NCBI RefSeq assembly: GCF_022803015.1
Contig: NZ_JAFKON010000005.1
Span: forward strand, 248,001-312,000
Length of the DNA stretch: 64,000 nucleotides
Direction: 5' to 3'
DNA from: Arthrobacter humicola
GTDB lineage: Bacteria; Actinomycetota; Actinomycetes; Actinomycetales; Micrococcaceae
The notes beneath the pieces are model-generated. The model saw nothing but the letters and a program-made list of their open reading frames with translations, did not search any database and was not told where the DNA came from. This document shows positions 9,432-17,748 of the stretch, one piece after another (position 1 is the stretch's first letter; every line of letters starts with the position of its first letter). A program made the position numbers and the translations under genes.

Positions 9432-10352
9432 ATGACCCGGAAAATTACTGTCAGCCTGCCGGACGCCGCGTTGCGTGAGTACCTTCAGCCGCACCCGGAC
9501 GTCACTGTCCTGGAGTGGGACCTCGCCGGTGAGCCGCCCCTGCCGCGGATCGACATCGTGGTCCCGCCGTACATGGGCGGGCCGGCGGTCCTGCGGAGCC
9601 TGGCAGCGGTGGACACGGCCCTGGTGCAGAGCCAATCGATCGGGTACGACGGCGTGGCGGAGTTCCTGCCGGCCGGGCGGGTCTTCGCCAACGCGTCCGG
9701 CGTGCACGAGACCTCCACCGCGGAGCTGGCGCTCGCCCTGATCCTCGCCAGCCAGCGCGAGCTGCCCCGCCTGATCCAGAACCAGCAGGACGGCCGGTGG
9801 GATGCCCGGCCCACGGCCAGCCTGGCCGACCGCCGTGTCCTGATTGTTGGCTACGGCGGGGTGGGCAAGGCGATCGAGGACCGGCTGCTTCCATTCGAGA
9901 CCACCGTGACCCGGGTGGCCAGCACCGAACGGACGGATGACCGCGGCCGGATCCACGGCATCGCGGAGCTGCACACGCTCCTGCCGGAGCACGACATCGT
10001 GGTGGTGGGGGTTCCGCTCAGCGACTCCACCCGGCACCTGATTGATGACGCCTTCCTCGCGGCCATGCCGGACGGCGCCCTGGTGGTGAACGTGGCCCGC
10101 GGCCCGGTGGCGGACACGGAGGCACTGGTCCGGCACACCGCCTCCGGCCGGATCCGCGCCGCGCTGGACGTCACTGATCCCGAACCCCTGCCGCAGGACC
10201 ACCCGCTCTGGCGGACCCCGGGCGTCATCATCAGCCCGCACGTGGGCGGCGCGAGCTCGGCGATGCGCCCGCGGATGGGCCGGCTGCTGCAGCGGCAGAT
10301 CGAGATCATGCTGGCGGGCGAGCCGCCGGTGAATGTGGTGTTGAACGGCTAG
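9432..10352 (+). CDS. D-isomer-specific 2-hydroxyacid dehydrogenase
   Basis: 306 residues from ATG 9432; the open frame extends upstream but that part overlaps the divergent gene and has no domain. The NAD-binding GYGGVGKAI motif lies near residue 138. The catalytic set is present: Arg in VNVARGPV, Glu in DVTDPEPLPQDHPLW and His in ISPHVGG. It reduces or oxidises 2-keto/2-hydroxy acids with NAD(P)(H) in the cytoplasm. The specific substrate (glyoxylate, hydroxypyruvate or other) cannot be told. The gene ends 36 bp from the convergent reductase gene, with a short GC-rich palindrome (CGGGCCCCGGCCCG) between them. Confidence 0.9.
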   Translation: MTRKITVSLPDAALREYLQPHPDVTVLEWDLAGEPPLPRIDIVVPPYMGGPAVLRSLAAVDTALVQSQSIGYDGVAEFLPAGRVFANASGVHETSTAELALALILASQRELPRLIQNQQDGRWDARPTASLADRRVLIVGYGGVGKAIEDRLLPFETTVTRVASTERTDDRGRIHGIAELHTLLPEHDIVVVGVPLSDSTRHLIDDAFLAAMPDGALVVNVARGPVADTEALVRHTASGRIRAALDVTDPEPLPQDHPLWRTPGVIISPHVGGASSAMRPRMGRLLQRQIEIMLAGEPPVNVVLNG

Positions 10353-10387
10353 TTGGGCGGCACGGGCCCCGGCCCGGGCGTGTCGCT

Positions 10388-11011
10388 TTAGCCCTCCTGG
10401 GTCACGGCCGACATATCGCCGACGCCAGGTGTGCCGTCGGCGAGCGCGTAGCGCTGCTGCACCGCGCCCTTCTGTGAGGCGACGACCGGCTCGATGAGCC
10501 TGAGGTTCGTCGGAACTACCCCGTCCGCGAAGACCTTCTTTCCACCGCCGAGGAGGATCGGATATACCCAGAGCGTAAGTCGGTCGAAGAGCCGCTCGGC
10601 AAACAGGGTCTGCACGAAGTCGAGGCTGCCGATCACGTGGATGTGCTCGTGCCGGTCGCGCAGTTCGCGTACGGCGGCGACGGTATCAGGACCGAGGAGC
10701 GTGGAGTCGGCCCATTCGAGGGCCGGCGACTGGCGCGAGGCCACATATTTCGGGATGCGGTTGAACAGCCGTGCGATGTCACCGTTGGCGTGCGGCCAGT
10801 AGGCGGCGAAAATGTCGTAGGTCCGGCGTCCGAGCAGAAGCGCGTCCATCCCTTCCATCCCGGAGACGACCTGCCCGCCGACGACCTCGTCGATGAGGGG
10901 TGCCTGCCAGCCGCCAAACGCGAAGCCGTCGGCAGGGTCCTCGTCGGGCCCGCCGGGCGCCTGCGCAACGCCGTCGAGAGTGGTGAACAGGTCGATATGG
11001 ATGAGTCCCAT
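10388..11011 (-). CDS. Dihydrofolate reductase / RibD C-terminal family protein
   Basis: 207 residues from ATG 11011, which has AAGGAG six bases upstream; the longer open frame to 11155 has no ribosome site. The N-terminus IHIDLFTTLDGVAQAPGG, the LLGRRTYDIFAAYWP segment and the GSLDFVQTLF / PILLGGGKKVF segments are typical of the RibD C-terminal/YyaP-like reductase family. This is an NAD(P)H-dependent reductase fold of uncertain substrate, common as a single gene in actinobacteria. It is not the housekeeping DHFR: length and motifs differ. Confidence 0.85.
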   Translation of the reverse strand: MGLIHIDLFTTLDGVAQAPGGPDEDPADGFAFGGWQAPLIDEVVGGQVVSGMEGMDALLLGRRTYDIFAAYWPHANGDIARLFNRIPKYVASRQSPALEWADSTLLGPDTVAAVRELRDRHEHIHVIGSLDFVQTLFAERLFDRLTLWVYPILLGGGKKVFADGVVPTNLRLIEPVVASQKGAVQQRYALADGTPGVGDMSAVTQEG

Positions 11012-11099
11012 GCCGTGCTCCTTCTCCGTCGCCCGTCGTCGCCGCGGCGACGGGATCACTTCGAGGCTGGCACACCGTTCCCCTGCGAAGCAACAGGTT

Positions 11100-11462
11100 T
11101 CAACGGCTCCCGGCGGTGTCCACCACGCAGAACCTGTTGCCCTCCGGATCGGCAAGGATCACGTAGTCGGCGTCCGAGGGCCGCTTGCTCCATTCGACCC
11201 GGGTGGCGCCCAGGGCCAGGAGGCGCTGCACCTCGGCATCCTGGGTGTCCGTGTAGAGGTCCAGGTGCAGGCGCGGGGGAATCTGGACGGCCGCGGGGAC
11301 CCGGTCCAGGGAGACGCAGGTGCCCACGCCGCCCGGCGGCTGCAGGATCACGAAGTCCCCGTCGGGCTCGTACCGGGGCTCGTAGCCCAGGGTTGCCTGC
11401 CAGAAACTCATCTGGCGTTCGAGGTTGTCCACCCGGATGACGATTGAGCCGATGCGCAGCAT
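11100..11462 (-). CDS. VOC-family (glyoxalase/bleomycin-resistance fold) protein
   Basis: 120 residues from ATG 11462 (GAGGCGG just upstream). The sequence follows the paired beta-alpha-beta-beta-beta pattern of VOC proteins: IGSIVIRVDNLERQMSFWQ at the start, then LHLDLYTDTQDAEVQRLLA and the closing VILADPEGNRFCVVD. Metal ligands typical of glyoxalases are only partly evident (His in LHLDLYT), so enzymatic activity is uncertain. It lies upstream of the DHFR-like gene on the same strand with an 88-bp gap. Confidence 0.83.
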   Translation of the reverse strand: MLRIGSIVIRVDNLERQMSFWQATLGYEPRYEPDGDFVILQPPGGVGTCVSLDRVPAAVQIPPRLHLDLYTDTQDAEVQRLLALGATRVEWSKRPSDADYVILADPEGNRFCVVDTAGSR

Positions 11463-11490
11463 CCGCCTCAAGCTACACCCGGGCCGCAGG

Positions 11491-11535
11491 CCCGGCAAGC
11501 AGTCCAGCCCGGCAAGCAGTCCAGCCCGGCAAGCA
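11491..11535. repeat. 17-bp tandem repeat, 2.6 units
   Basis: Units CCCGGCAAGCAGTCCAG at 11491 and 11508 are identical and a partial copy follows at 11525. The repeat lies in the upstream region of the VOC gene and before the ABC exporter gene pair. No function can be assigned. Confidence 0.85.
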
Positions 11536-11661
11536 AACCGCGCATTTGAACATCGCCGCAGGCCCGCCCCCGATTCGCCCTGAGAGGAACCCAGCTATCT
11601 CCCGGCGGCCGGACGTAGACTGACCCACATCAGTGCCTGTGACGCGTGAAGTGGAGACCGG

Positions 11662-13404
11662 ATGCTCTGGAAACTGCTCGTCGAATACCTGAGGCCGCAG
11701 CGGCGGCTGTTGCTCGCCGTCGTCGTCTTCCAGCTGGCGGCGTCCATTGCCTCGCTGTACCTGCCCACCTTGAACGCGGACATCATCGATCAGGGCGTGG
11801 CGACGGGGGACACGGACTACATCCTGCGCGTCGGCGGCCTGATGCTGGCGGTCACGCTGCTGCAGGTCATCTGCACCGTCGTGGCCGTGTACTTCGGGGC
11901 GAAGGCCGCGATGGCGCTGGGCCGGGACGTCCGGGGTGCTATCTTCAGCCGGGTCGCCGCGTTCTCCGAGCAGGAAGTCACCCGGTTCGGCCCGCCCAGC
12001 CTCATCACCCGCTCCACCAACGACGTCCAGCAGGTCCAGCAGCTGGTTCTGATGTCCGCCACGCTCATGGTTACGGCGCCCATGCTCTGCATCGGCGGGG
12101 TGATCATGGCCATCCGGCAGGACCTGCAGCTGTCCTGGCTGATCGCCGTCAGCGTCCCCGTGCTGCTGGCCGCGGTGGGTTCGATCATTTTGCGGATGGT
12201 GCCGCTGTTCCGGGTGATGCAGGCCCGGATCGACACCGTCAACCGGGTGCTGCGCGAACAGCTCACCGGCATCCGCGTGGTGCGGGCCTTCGTCCGGGAG
12301 AACGTGGAGACGGCCCGCTTTGCCCGCGCCAACGAGGACGTCACGGACACTGCGCTGCGCGCCGGCAGGCTCATGGCTCTCGCATTCCCCACCGTGATGC
12401 TGGTCCTCAACGTCTCCAGCACGGCCGTGATCTGGTTCGGCGCGTTCCGGATCGAGGACGGCTCCATGCAGGTGGGCACCATGATCGCGTTCCTGAGCTA
12501 CCTGATGCAGATCCTGATGTCCGTAATGATGGCCACGTTCATGGCGATCATGATCCCGCGCGCCGCCGTCTCGGGGGACCGGATCGGCGAGGTCCTCGGG
12601 ACCGAATCCAGCGTCCGGCCGCCGCTGCGCCCGGTGTCGCGCGCGGCCGGGCGGGCAGCCCGTGGCGAGCTGGAGATGCGCGACGTCGGGTTCGCCTACC
12701 CGGGTGCCGAGCAGCCGGTGCTGTCGGACGTGAACTTCACCGCCCGCGCGGGGCAGACGACGGCGATCATCGGCAGCACCGGTTCCGGCAAGACCACCCT
12801 GGTGAACCTGATGCCGCGGCTCTTCGACGCGACCTCCGGTTCAGTCCGGATTGACGGCGTGGACGTCCGTGAGCTGCACCCGGACCTGCTGTGGGGGCAC
12901 ATCGGCCTGGTCCCGCAAAAGCCCTACCTGTTCTCCGGCACGGTGCGCAGCAACCTGCTCTACGGCAAGCCGGACGCCACCGAGGACGAGCTCTGGCGGG
13001 CCCTGAGGATTGCCCAGGCGCAGGATTTTGTGGAGGATCTGGAGGGCGGGCTGGATGCACCGATCTCGCAGGGCGGCACCAACGTCTCCGGCGGCCAGCG
13101 GCAGCGGCTCGCGATCGCCCGGGCGCTGGTGAAACAGCCCGAGCTGTACATCTTTGACGACTCCTTCTCCTCGCTGGACACCGCCACGGACGCCCGGCTG
13201 CGGCAGGCACTCAAGCAGCACACCGCCGGCGCCACCATGGTGATCATCGCCCAGCGGGTCTCCAGCATTGTGGACGCGGACCAAATCCTGGTGCTCGAAC
13301 GCGGCAGGATCGTCGCGCAGGGCACGCACGAGGAGCTGCTGGAGGCGTCGGAGACGTACCAGGAGATTGTGAACTCCCAGCTCGCAGCGGAGGAGGCAGC
13401 ATGA
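11662..13404 (+). CDS. ABC exporter subunit A (heterodimeric, degenerate ATP site)
   Basis: 580 residues from ATG 11662 (GGAG upstream). Six membrane helices (about 1-310) precede a nucleotide-binding domain with Walker A GSTGSGKTTL and signature VSGGQRQRLAIARAL. Walker B reads LYIFDDSFSSLD, so the catalytic Glu is replaced by Asp; the switch position reads IIAQRVSS, with Gln instead of His. These are the known marks of the degenerate half of heterodimeric exporters of the TM287/288 and BmrCD type. The next gene, overlapping by 4 bp, supplies the canonical site. Substrate unknown; drug or lipid export is the usual role. Confidence 0.93.
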   Translation: MLWKLLVEYLRPQRRLLLAVVVFQLAASIASLYLPTLNADIIDQGVATGDTDYILRVGGLMLAVTLLQVICTVVAVYFGAKAAMALGRDVRGAIFSRVAAFSEQEVTRFGPPSLITRSTNDVQQVQQLVLMSATLMVTAPMLCIGGVIMAIRQDLQLSWLIAVSVPVLLAAVGSIILRMVPLFRVMQARIDTVNRVLREQLTGIRVVRAFVRENVETARFARANEDVTDTALRAGRLMALAFPTVMLVLNVSSTAVIWFGAFRIEDGSMQVGTMIAFLSYLMQILMSVMMATFMAIMIPRAAVSGDRIGEVLGTESSVRPPLRPVSRAAGRAARGELEMRDVGFAYPGAEQPVLSDVNFTARAGQTTAIIGSTGSGKTTLVNLMPRLFDATSGSVRIDGVDVRELHPDLLWGHIGLVPQKPYLFSGTVRSNLLYGKPDATEDELWRALRIAQAQDFVEDLEGGLDAPISQGGTNVSGGQRQRLAIARALVKQPELYIFDDSFSSLDTATDARLRQALKQHTAGATMVIIAQRVSSIVDADQILVLERGRIVAQGTHEELLEASETYQEIVNSQLAAEEAA

Positions 13405-15428
13405 GCCGCACCGACAAGGCGCCGACGCCGGCCCCCGCCGCCGCTCCTGCCGCCGGGGCCCCCGGGGCCCCCGCGGCTCCCGCGGCGAAAACCCCCATGC
13501 GGATTCCCCGTCCGGCGGGCGGTCCGTTTGCCGGGATGAACATCCCGGCCGAGAAGGCCATGAACTTCGGACCGTCTGCCCGGCGGCTGCTGGGGGAGCT
13601 GCGGCCCGAATGGCTGTGGCTGACGCTGGTCCTGGTGCTCGCCGTCGTCGGGGTGACGTTCTCGGTGATCGGACCCCGGCTGCTGGGCGAGGGCACCAAC
13701 CTGATCTTCGCCGGCGTCGTGTCCAAGCAGCTGCCGCCCGGGGAGACCCAGGACCAGGTGATCGCCCAAATGCGCGCCGCCGGGCAGACCCAGCAGGCGG
13801 ACATGCTCAGCGCCATGACGCTGACCCCCGGCGCCGGGATCGACTTCACCGCGCTGGCCACCGTGCTGCTGTGGGCGCTGGTGCTGTACGTGCTGGCGTC
13901 GGTGTTCGGCTGGATGCAGGCGTACATCCTCAACGGCGTCGTGCAGCGCACGGTCTTCCGGCTACGGGAACGGATAGAGGCGAAGATCAACCTGCTGCCG
14001 CTGCGCTACTTCGATTCCGTGCAGCGCGGCGAGCTGCTCAGCCGGGTGACCAACGACGTCGACAACATCTCCCAGAGCCTGCAGCAGTCCATCAGCCAGG
14101 CCGTGACCTCGGTGCTGACCGTGGCCGGGGTTCTGGTGATGATGGTCCTGCTCTCGCCCACGCTGGCGCTGATTGCGCTGGTGACCATTCCGCTGACGCT
14201 GGTGACGACGGCGGTGATCGCCAAGCGCTCCCAGAAGCTGTTCGTGGCGCAGTGGAGGCATACCGGGGAGCTGAACGGGCAGATTGAGGAGACCTACACG
14301 GGGCACGCCCTGGTGAAGGTGTTCGGCCGGCAGCGCGAGGTGGAGGAGCGGTTCCGGCAGAAGAACGCGGAGCTGTACCAGGCGAGCTTCGGCGCGCAGT
14401 TCATTTCCGGCCTGATCATGCCGGCCATGACGTTCATCGGGAACCTGGTCTACGTGGGGATCGCCGTGGTGGGCGGCCTGCAGGTGGCCTCCGGGGCGAT
14501 GCAGCTGGGCGATGTGCAGGCGTTCATCCAGTACTCACGGCAGTTCACCCAGCCGCTGGCCCAGTTGGGGTCCATGGCGAACCTGCTGCAGTCCGGCGTG
14601 GCCTCGGCCGAGCGGGTGTTCGAGCTGCTGGACACGGACGAGCAGTCGCCCGATCCTTCGCCGTCCGAGGCGCCTACTGGTGGCCGGGGGCGGCTGGTGT
14701 TCGAGGACGTGTCCTTCTCCTATTCGCCGGACAAGCCGCTGATTTCCTCCCTCAGCCTGGTGGCGGAGCCGGGGCAGACGGTGGCCATTGTGGGCCCGAC
14801 GGGTGCGGGCAAGACCACCCTGGTGAACCTGATGATGCGCTTCTACGAGCTCGACGCCGGCCGGATCACGCTGGACGGCGTGGACGTCACCGCGATGACC
14901 CGGGATGAGCTGCGCTCGCGGATGGGCATGGTGCTGCAGGACACCTGGCTGTTCGGCGGGACCATCCTGGACAACATCGCCTACGGCCGGCCCGGCGCTT
15001 CGGAGGACGAAATCCTGGAGGCCGCGAAGGCGACGTACGTGGACCGGTTCGTCCGGTCCCTACCTGAGGGCTACGACACCGTGCTCGACGACGAGGGTTC
15101 CAACGTCTCGGCCGGCGAGAAGCAGCTGCTGACGATCGCCCGGGCGTTCCTGGCTCGGCCGTCGGTGCTGATCCTGGACGAGGCCACCTCTTCCGTGGAT
15201 ACGCGGACCGAGGTGCTGGTGCAGAAGGCGATGAGTGCTTTGAGGAGCGACCGGACTTCGTTTGTCATTGCCCACCGGCTGTCCACCATCCGCGACGCCG
15301 ACCTCATCCTGGTGATGGAGGCGGGGCAGATCGTGGAGCAGGGCACGCATGCTTCGTTGCTGGAGGCGGGCGGGGCGTATGCCGCGCTGTACGCGGCGCA
15401 GTTCGCGGCGCCTGTGGCGGAGGTCTAG
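13401..15428 (+). CDS. ABC exporter subunit B (heterodimeric, canonical ATP site)
   Basis: 675 residues; start ATG overlaps the stop of subunit A (ATGA). The first 45 residues are Ala/Pro-rich and probably disordered. The membrane domain follows, with a long extracellular insertion between the first two helices (about 105-145), then an ATPase domain with Walker A GPTGAGKTTL, signature VSAGEKQLLTIARAF, intact Walker B VLILDEATSSVD and switch His in IAHRLSTIRD. It is therefore the catalytically competent partner of the preceding subunit. The GEK variation in the signature is common in this half of heterodimers. Confidence 0.93.
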   Translation: MSRTDKAPTPAPAAAPAAGAPGAPAAPAAKTPMRIPRPAGGPFAGMNIPAEKAMNFGPSARRLLGELRPEWLWLTLVLVLAVVGVTFSVIGPRLLGEGTNLIFAGVVSKQLPPGETQDQVIAQMRAAGQTQQADMLSAMTLTPGAGIDFTALATVLLWALVLYVLASVFGWMQAYILNGVVQRTVFRLRERIEAKINLLPLRYFDSVQRGELLSRVTNDVDNISQSLQQSISQAVTSVLTVAGVLVMMVLLSPTLALIALVTIPLTLVTTAVIAKRSQKLFVAQWRHTGELNGQIEETYTGHALVKVFGRQREVEERFRQKNAELYQASFGAQFISGLIMPAMTFIGNLVYVGIAVVGGLQVASGAMQLGDVQAFIQYSRQFTQPLAQLGSMANLLQSGVASAERVFELLDTDEQSPDPSPSEAPTGGRGRLVFEDVSFSYSPDKPLISSLSLVAEPGQTVAIVGPTGAGKTTLVNLMMRFYELDAGRITLDGVDVTAMTRDELRSRMGMVLQDTWLFGGTILDNIAYGRPGASEDEILEAAKATYVDRFVRSLPEGYDTVLDDEGSNVSAGEKQLLTIARAFLARPSVLILDEATSSVDTRTEVLVQKAMSALRSDRTSFVIAHRLSTIRDADLILVMEAGQIVEQGTHASLLEAGGAYAALYAAQFAAPVAEV

Positions 15429-15613
15429 AGAAAACAACAATTCGTCTGTCGGTCTCGAGACGGAGACGCTCAGCGTTTTTGCGCGCAATCAACTTTACGT
15501 AATATCCGCTATCGGCGGTGGCCCGCGGGACCTCAGGAGACAGTTAGGTGGCCCGACCAGGTCATCGTCTTGACAATCTGGGGATAGTCGGGCGGGACTC
15601 AGCGAGTCTTCAT
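15429..15613. other. Convergent intergenic region, no gene seen
   Basis: 185 bp between the 3' ends of the ABC exporter (plus) and gluconokinase (minus). It is less GC-rich than its neighbours. No perfect hairpin with a T-run was found, so the terminator is not identified. Confidence 0.5.
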
Positions 15614-16147
15614 TTAGTCCGCAGGTGAGACCTCCTTTGCGGAAGCCGCGGCGGTTGTTGGAAGTTGAGCGAGGATCCGGTTGGCCATTGCCTCGATGCC
15701 GTCGTGGGTGGGTACGGTAAGTCCGGCTTCGTCTGCTTGTAGGGGTTCCAGTGTTTCCAGCTGGGATTGGAGGAGGGAAGGCGGCATGAAGTGTCCGGGG
15801 CGTTGGGCCACTCGGTTCTGCAGGACGGGCAGCTCGACGCTGAGTTGAATGAACACGGTTCCGGGTGCTTTGGCCCTGATGGCGTCTCGGTAGGCTCGTT
15901 TTAGTGCCGAACACGCCACGATGATCCCCTCCGGGTGGATGGACGCCAGTTCGGCGCCTACAAGTCCAAGCCAAGGCCATCGGTCCTGGTCATCCAGGGG
16001 GTTGCCGGCGGCCATTTTCTGCACATTTTCCTGCGGGTGCAGGGAGTCGGAATCGACGAAAGTGGCGCCCGTGCGTTGGGCCAGCGCTGCCCCGACGGTG
16101 GATTTTCCTGCTCCTGACACGCCCATCACGACAAGGACGGGTTTCAT
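15614..16147 (-). CDS. gntK: Gluconokinase (GntK type)
   Basis: 177 residues, the usual length. P-loop VMGVSGAGKSTVGAAL at the N-terminus, followed by DSDSLHPQENVQKMAAGNPLDD (split here: DSDSLHPQ, then NVQKMAAG, then PLDDQDRWPWL) that binds gluconate, and the CSALKRAYRD and HFMPPSLLQSQLETLE segments of the GntK/ shikimate-kinase-like fold. It phosphorylates D-gluconate at C6 with ATP for the pentose-phosphate or Entner-Doudoroff route. The start overlaps the stop of the monooxygenase-like gene (TAATG). It is on the opposite strand to the TRAP operon but in the same LacI locus, which suggests an aldonate as substrate of the locus. Confidence 0.92.
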   Translation of the reverse strand: MKPVLVVMGVSGAGKSTVGAALAQRTGATFVDSDSLHPQENVQKMAAGNPLDDQDRWPWLGLVGAELASIHPEGIIVACSALKRAYRDAIRAKAPGTVFIQLSVELPVLQNRVAQRPGHFMPPSLLQSQLETLEPLQADEAGLTVPTHDGIEAMANRILAQLPTTAAASAKEVSPAD

Positions 16148-16458
16148 TACAGCGTCCCTTGGTGCTCGGTCCCCGCGGGAATCGGTGAGAGCCGGGTAAC
16201 TTCGACAGGTTCCTGAAGGAGGCCGTCGAGCGAGGCATTGAGGCGTTTGACGGCCTCTCCCTCACCGTGGGCGTCGAGCAGTTCTGCGGTTTCCCACTTT
16301 TCAATCATGACGATCTGGCCGTTAGGCGCTTCGTGGATGGAGTACAGCAGGCATCCAGGTTCCTGGTGCACTTCGGCGATTGCGGGGGAAAGGGCGGCAG
16401 CTACCGCGCTCAAGGCCCCTTCTTTGGGTGTGAAAACGGCGGTAACAATGACGGTCAT
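16147..16458 (-). CDS. Antibiotic biosynthesis monooxygenase (ABM) domain protein
   Basis: 103 residues with the ferredoxin-like ABM fold: VIVTAVFTPKEGALSAV, EPGCLLYSIHEAPNGQIVMIEKW and a final helix. AAGGA lies seven bases before the ATG at 16458. Proteins of this size (YgiN-like) are quinol or small-molecule monooxygenases, or have no known activity. It sits between the LacI gene and gntK in the same direction with a 9-bp gap to the LacI stop, so the three genes are likely co-transcribed. Confidence 0.85.
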   Translation of the reverse strand: MTVIVTAVFTPKEGALSAVAAALSPAIAEVHQEPGCLLYSIHEAPNGQIVMIEKWETAELLDAHGEGEAVKRLNASLDGLLQEPVEVTRLSPIPAGTEHQGTL

Positions 16459-16467
16459 GGGATTTCC

Positions 16468-17502
16468 TTAGCTGATGGGGGAGAGAGTGAGGGGTGAGCA
16501 GCTGCTGCGTGGGACGAAGTCGGCCTTAACTTCAATCGTTCGGGGGGCTGGAGGGAGCCGGCCCTGCATCCTTCCCAGGACCAGCTCCAGGGAGTGCACC
16601 GCGAGCATGTCGATCGGCTGACGGATTACGCTCAATGGCGGGCTGGTCAGTTCCGTCCAGGGATTGTCGTCAAAGACTATGACCGAGAGCTCGTCGGGTA
16701 TCCGCACGCCGATCTGGACGAGGCGTCGAACGGAGCTCTGAACCTGGGCGGTGTTGGCCACAATGAGCCCGGTCGGACGGTCTGGCAGAGCGAGAAGAGA
16801 CCCGGCTGCATCGCCCCCGCCGTCTCCCCGAAACGGTACATCCCGGATCAGCTGGGGGTCGACACTTATCGAAAAGTTGTTGTGCGCGCTCTTGTAGCCC
16901 TCGATCCTGGACCGACCCGTCGAGGTGCTGACGGGCCCAGAGATCAGGCCAATACGCGTGTGTCCGAGACCGAGCATGTGTTCGGTGGCGCGTCGGGCCG
17001 AATCTACGTTTTCGATGCTCACTAGGTCGACGTCCGCGAGTTCCGGAATGCTGCGGTCGACGAAGACTACATTCACACCCAGAGACTGGAGGCGCGCCCA
17101 CTTTTCAATGTTTGATCCGGTGGGCGTGGCAATGACGCCTCCCACGGAACGGTCGAGGAGTGTATCCAGGCTGTCGGCTTCGAGGTGGGGGTCTTCCTGG
17201 GTGGTCATCACCATCACTTGCACTCCGTGGCTACGGGCCTCCCAGACGACGCGGTCGGCTAGCTGCGCAAAAAAGGGGTTTGCCAGGTCTGCTACCACCA
17301 GGCCAATAGTGGGGGTATGGCCGATGCTGAGTTCACGGGCGGCGGCCCGGGGCCGGTACCCGAGTTCATCGATGACCCTCAACACGGTTTCGCGCTTGGC
17401 CGGCGCGACGGGGCCCGAGTCAGGGTTCAGGACCCGGGACACGACAGAGACTGAAACGCCGGCCGCGGACGCGACATCGCGAATAGTTGATGCCTTCTTC
17501 AC
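16468..17502 (-). CDS. LacI-family transcriptional repressor of the TRAP/gluconokinase locus
   Basis: 344 residues from a GTG at 17502 with GAGGAGG five bases upstream; an open frame continues to 17616 but has no ribosome site. The N-terminal HTH reads TIRDVASAAGVSVSVVSRVLN, with the LacI hinge region RPRAAARELS. The periplasmic-binding-protein-like sensor domain follows (TPTIGLVVADLANPFFAQLAD ... VFVDRSIPE ... GLIVANTAQVQSSVRRL). The gene is divergent from the dehydrogenase/TRAP operon, and a perfect 16-bp palindrome lies in the shared region at 17641, the probable binding site. The inducer is likely a sugar acid or phosphorylated sugar (inference). Confidence 0.92.
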   Translation of the reverse strand: MKKASTIRDVASAAGVSVSVVSRVLNPDSGPVAPAKRETVLRVIDELGYRPRAAARELSIGHTPTIGLVVADLANPFFAQLADRVVWEARSHGVQVMVMTTQEDPHLEADSLDTLLDRSVGGVIATPTGSNIEKWARLQSLGVNVVFVDRSIPELADVDLVSIENVDSARRATEHMLGLGHTRIGLISGPVSTSTGRSRIEGYKSAHNNFSISVDPQLIRDVPFRGDGGGDAAGSLLALPDRPTGLIVANTAQVQSSVRRLVQIGVRIPDELSVIVFDDNPWTELTSPPLSVIRQPIDMLAVHSLELVLGRMQGRLPPAPRTIEVKADFVPRSSCSPLTLSPIS

Positions 17503-17609
17503 TTCTCCTCCTCGTTGAGGGTCCTGTCTCGGCAGCTGATCACCACGAGCTGTTCGTCTGCCCTGGGATGCGTGCCTGAGGAACCTTCGATTGCGTTCCG
17601 GTGTGACCG

Positions 17610-17656
17610 TTGACACAGCCTAACACCAAATGGTACAAAAGTGGAACCGGTTCCAC
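17610..17656 (+). promoter_or_regulatory. Promoter plus LacI operator for the dehydrogenase/TRAP operon
   Basis: TTGACA at 17610-17615 is followed 18 bases later by TACAAA (17634-17639), a plausible sigma-70-type pair. Directly after it, at 17641-17656, lies the perfect palindrome GTGGAACCGGTTCCAC, covering the expected transcription start. The CG-centred palindrome is typical of LacI/GalR operators, and the LacI gene diverges from this point. Binding here would block the operon beginning at 17749. Confidence 0.8.
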
Positions 17657-17748
17657 TCCGGTCCCAAAAACTCCCGTTGTGACGAAGAAGTTGCTCGCCT
17701 CTAAGGTGGCGGCCTCTCCGACGCGATATGTCAACCAGAGAGATCCCC

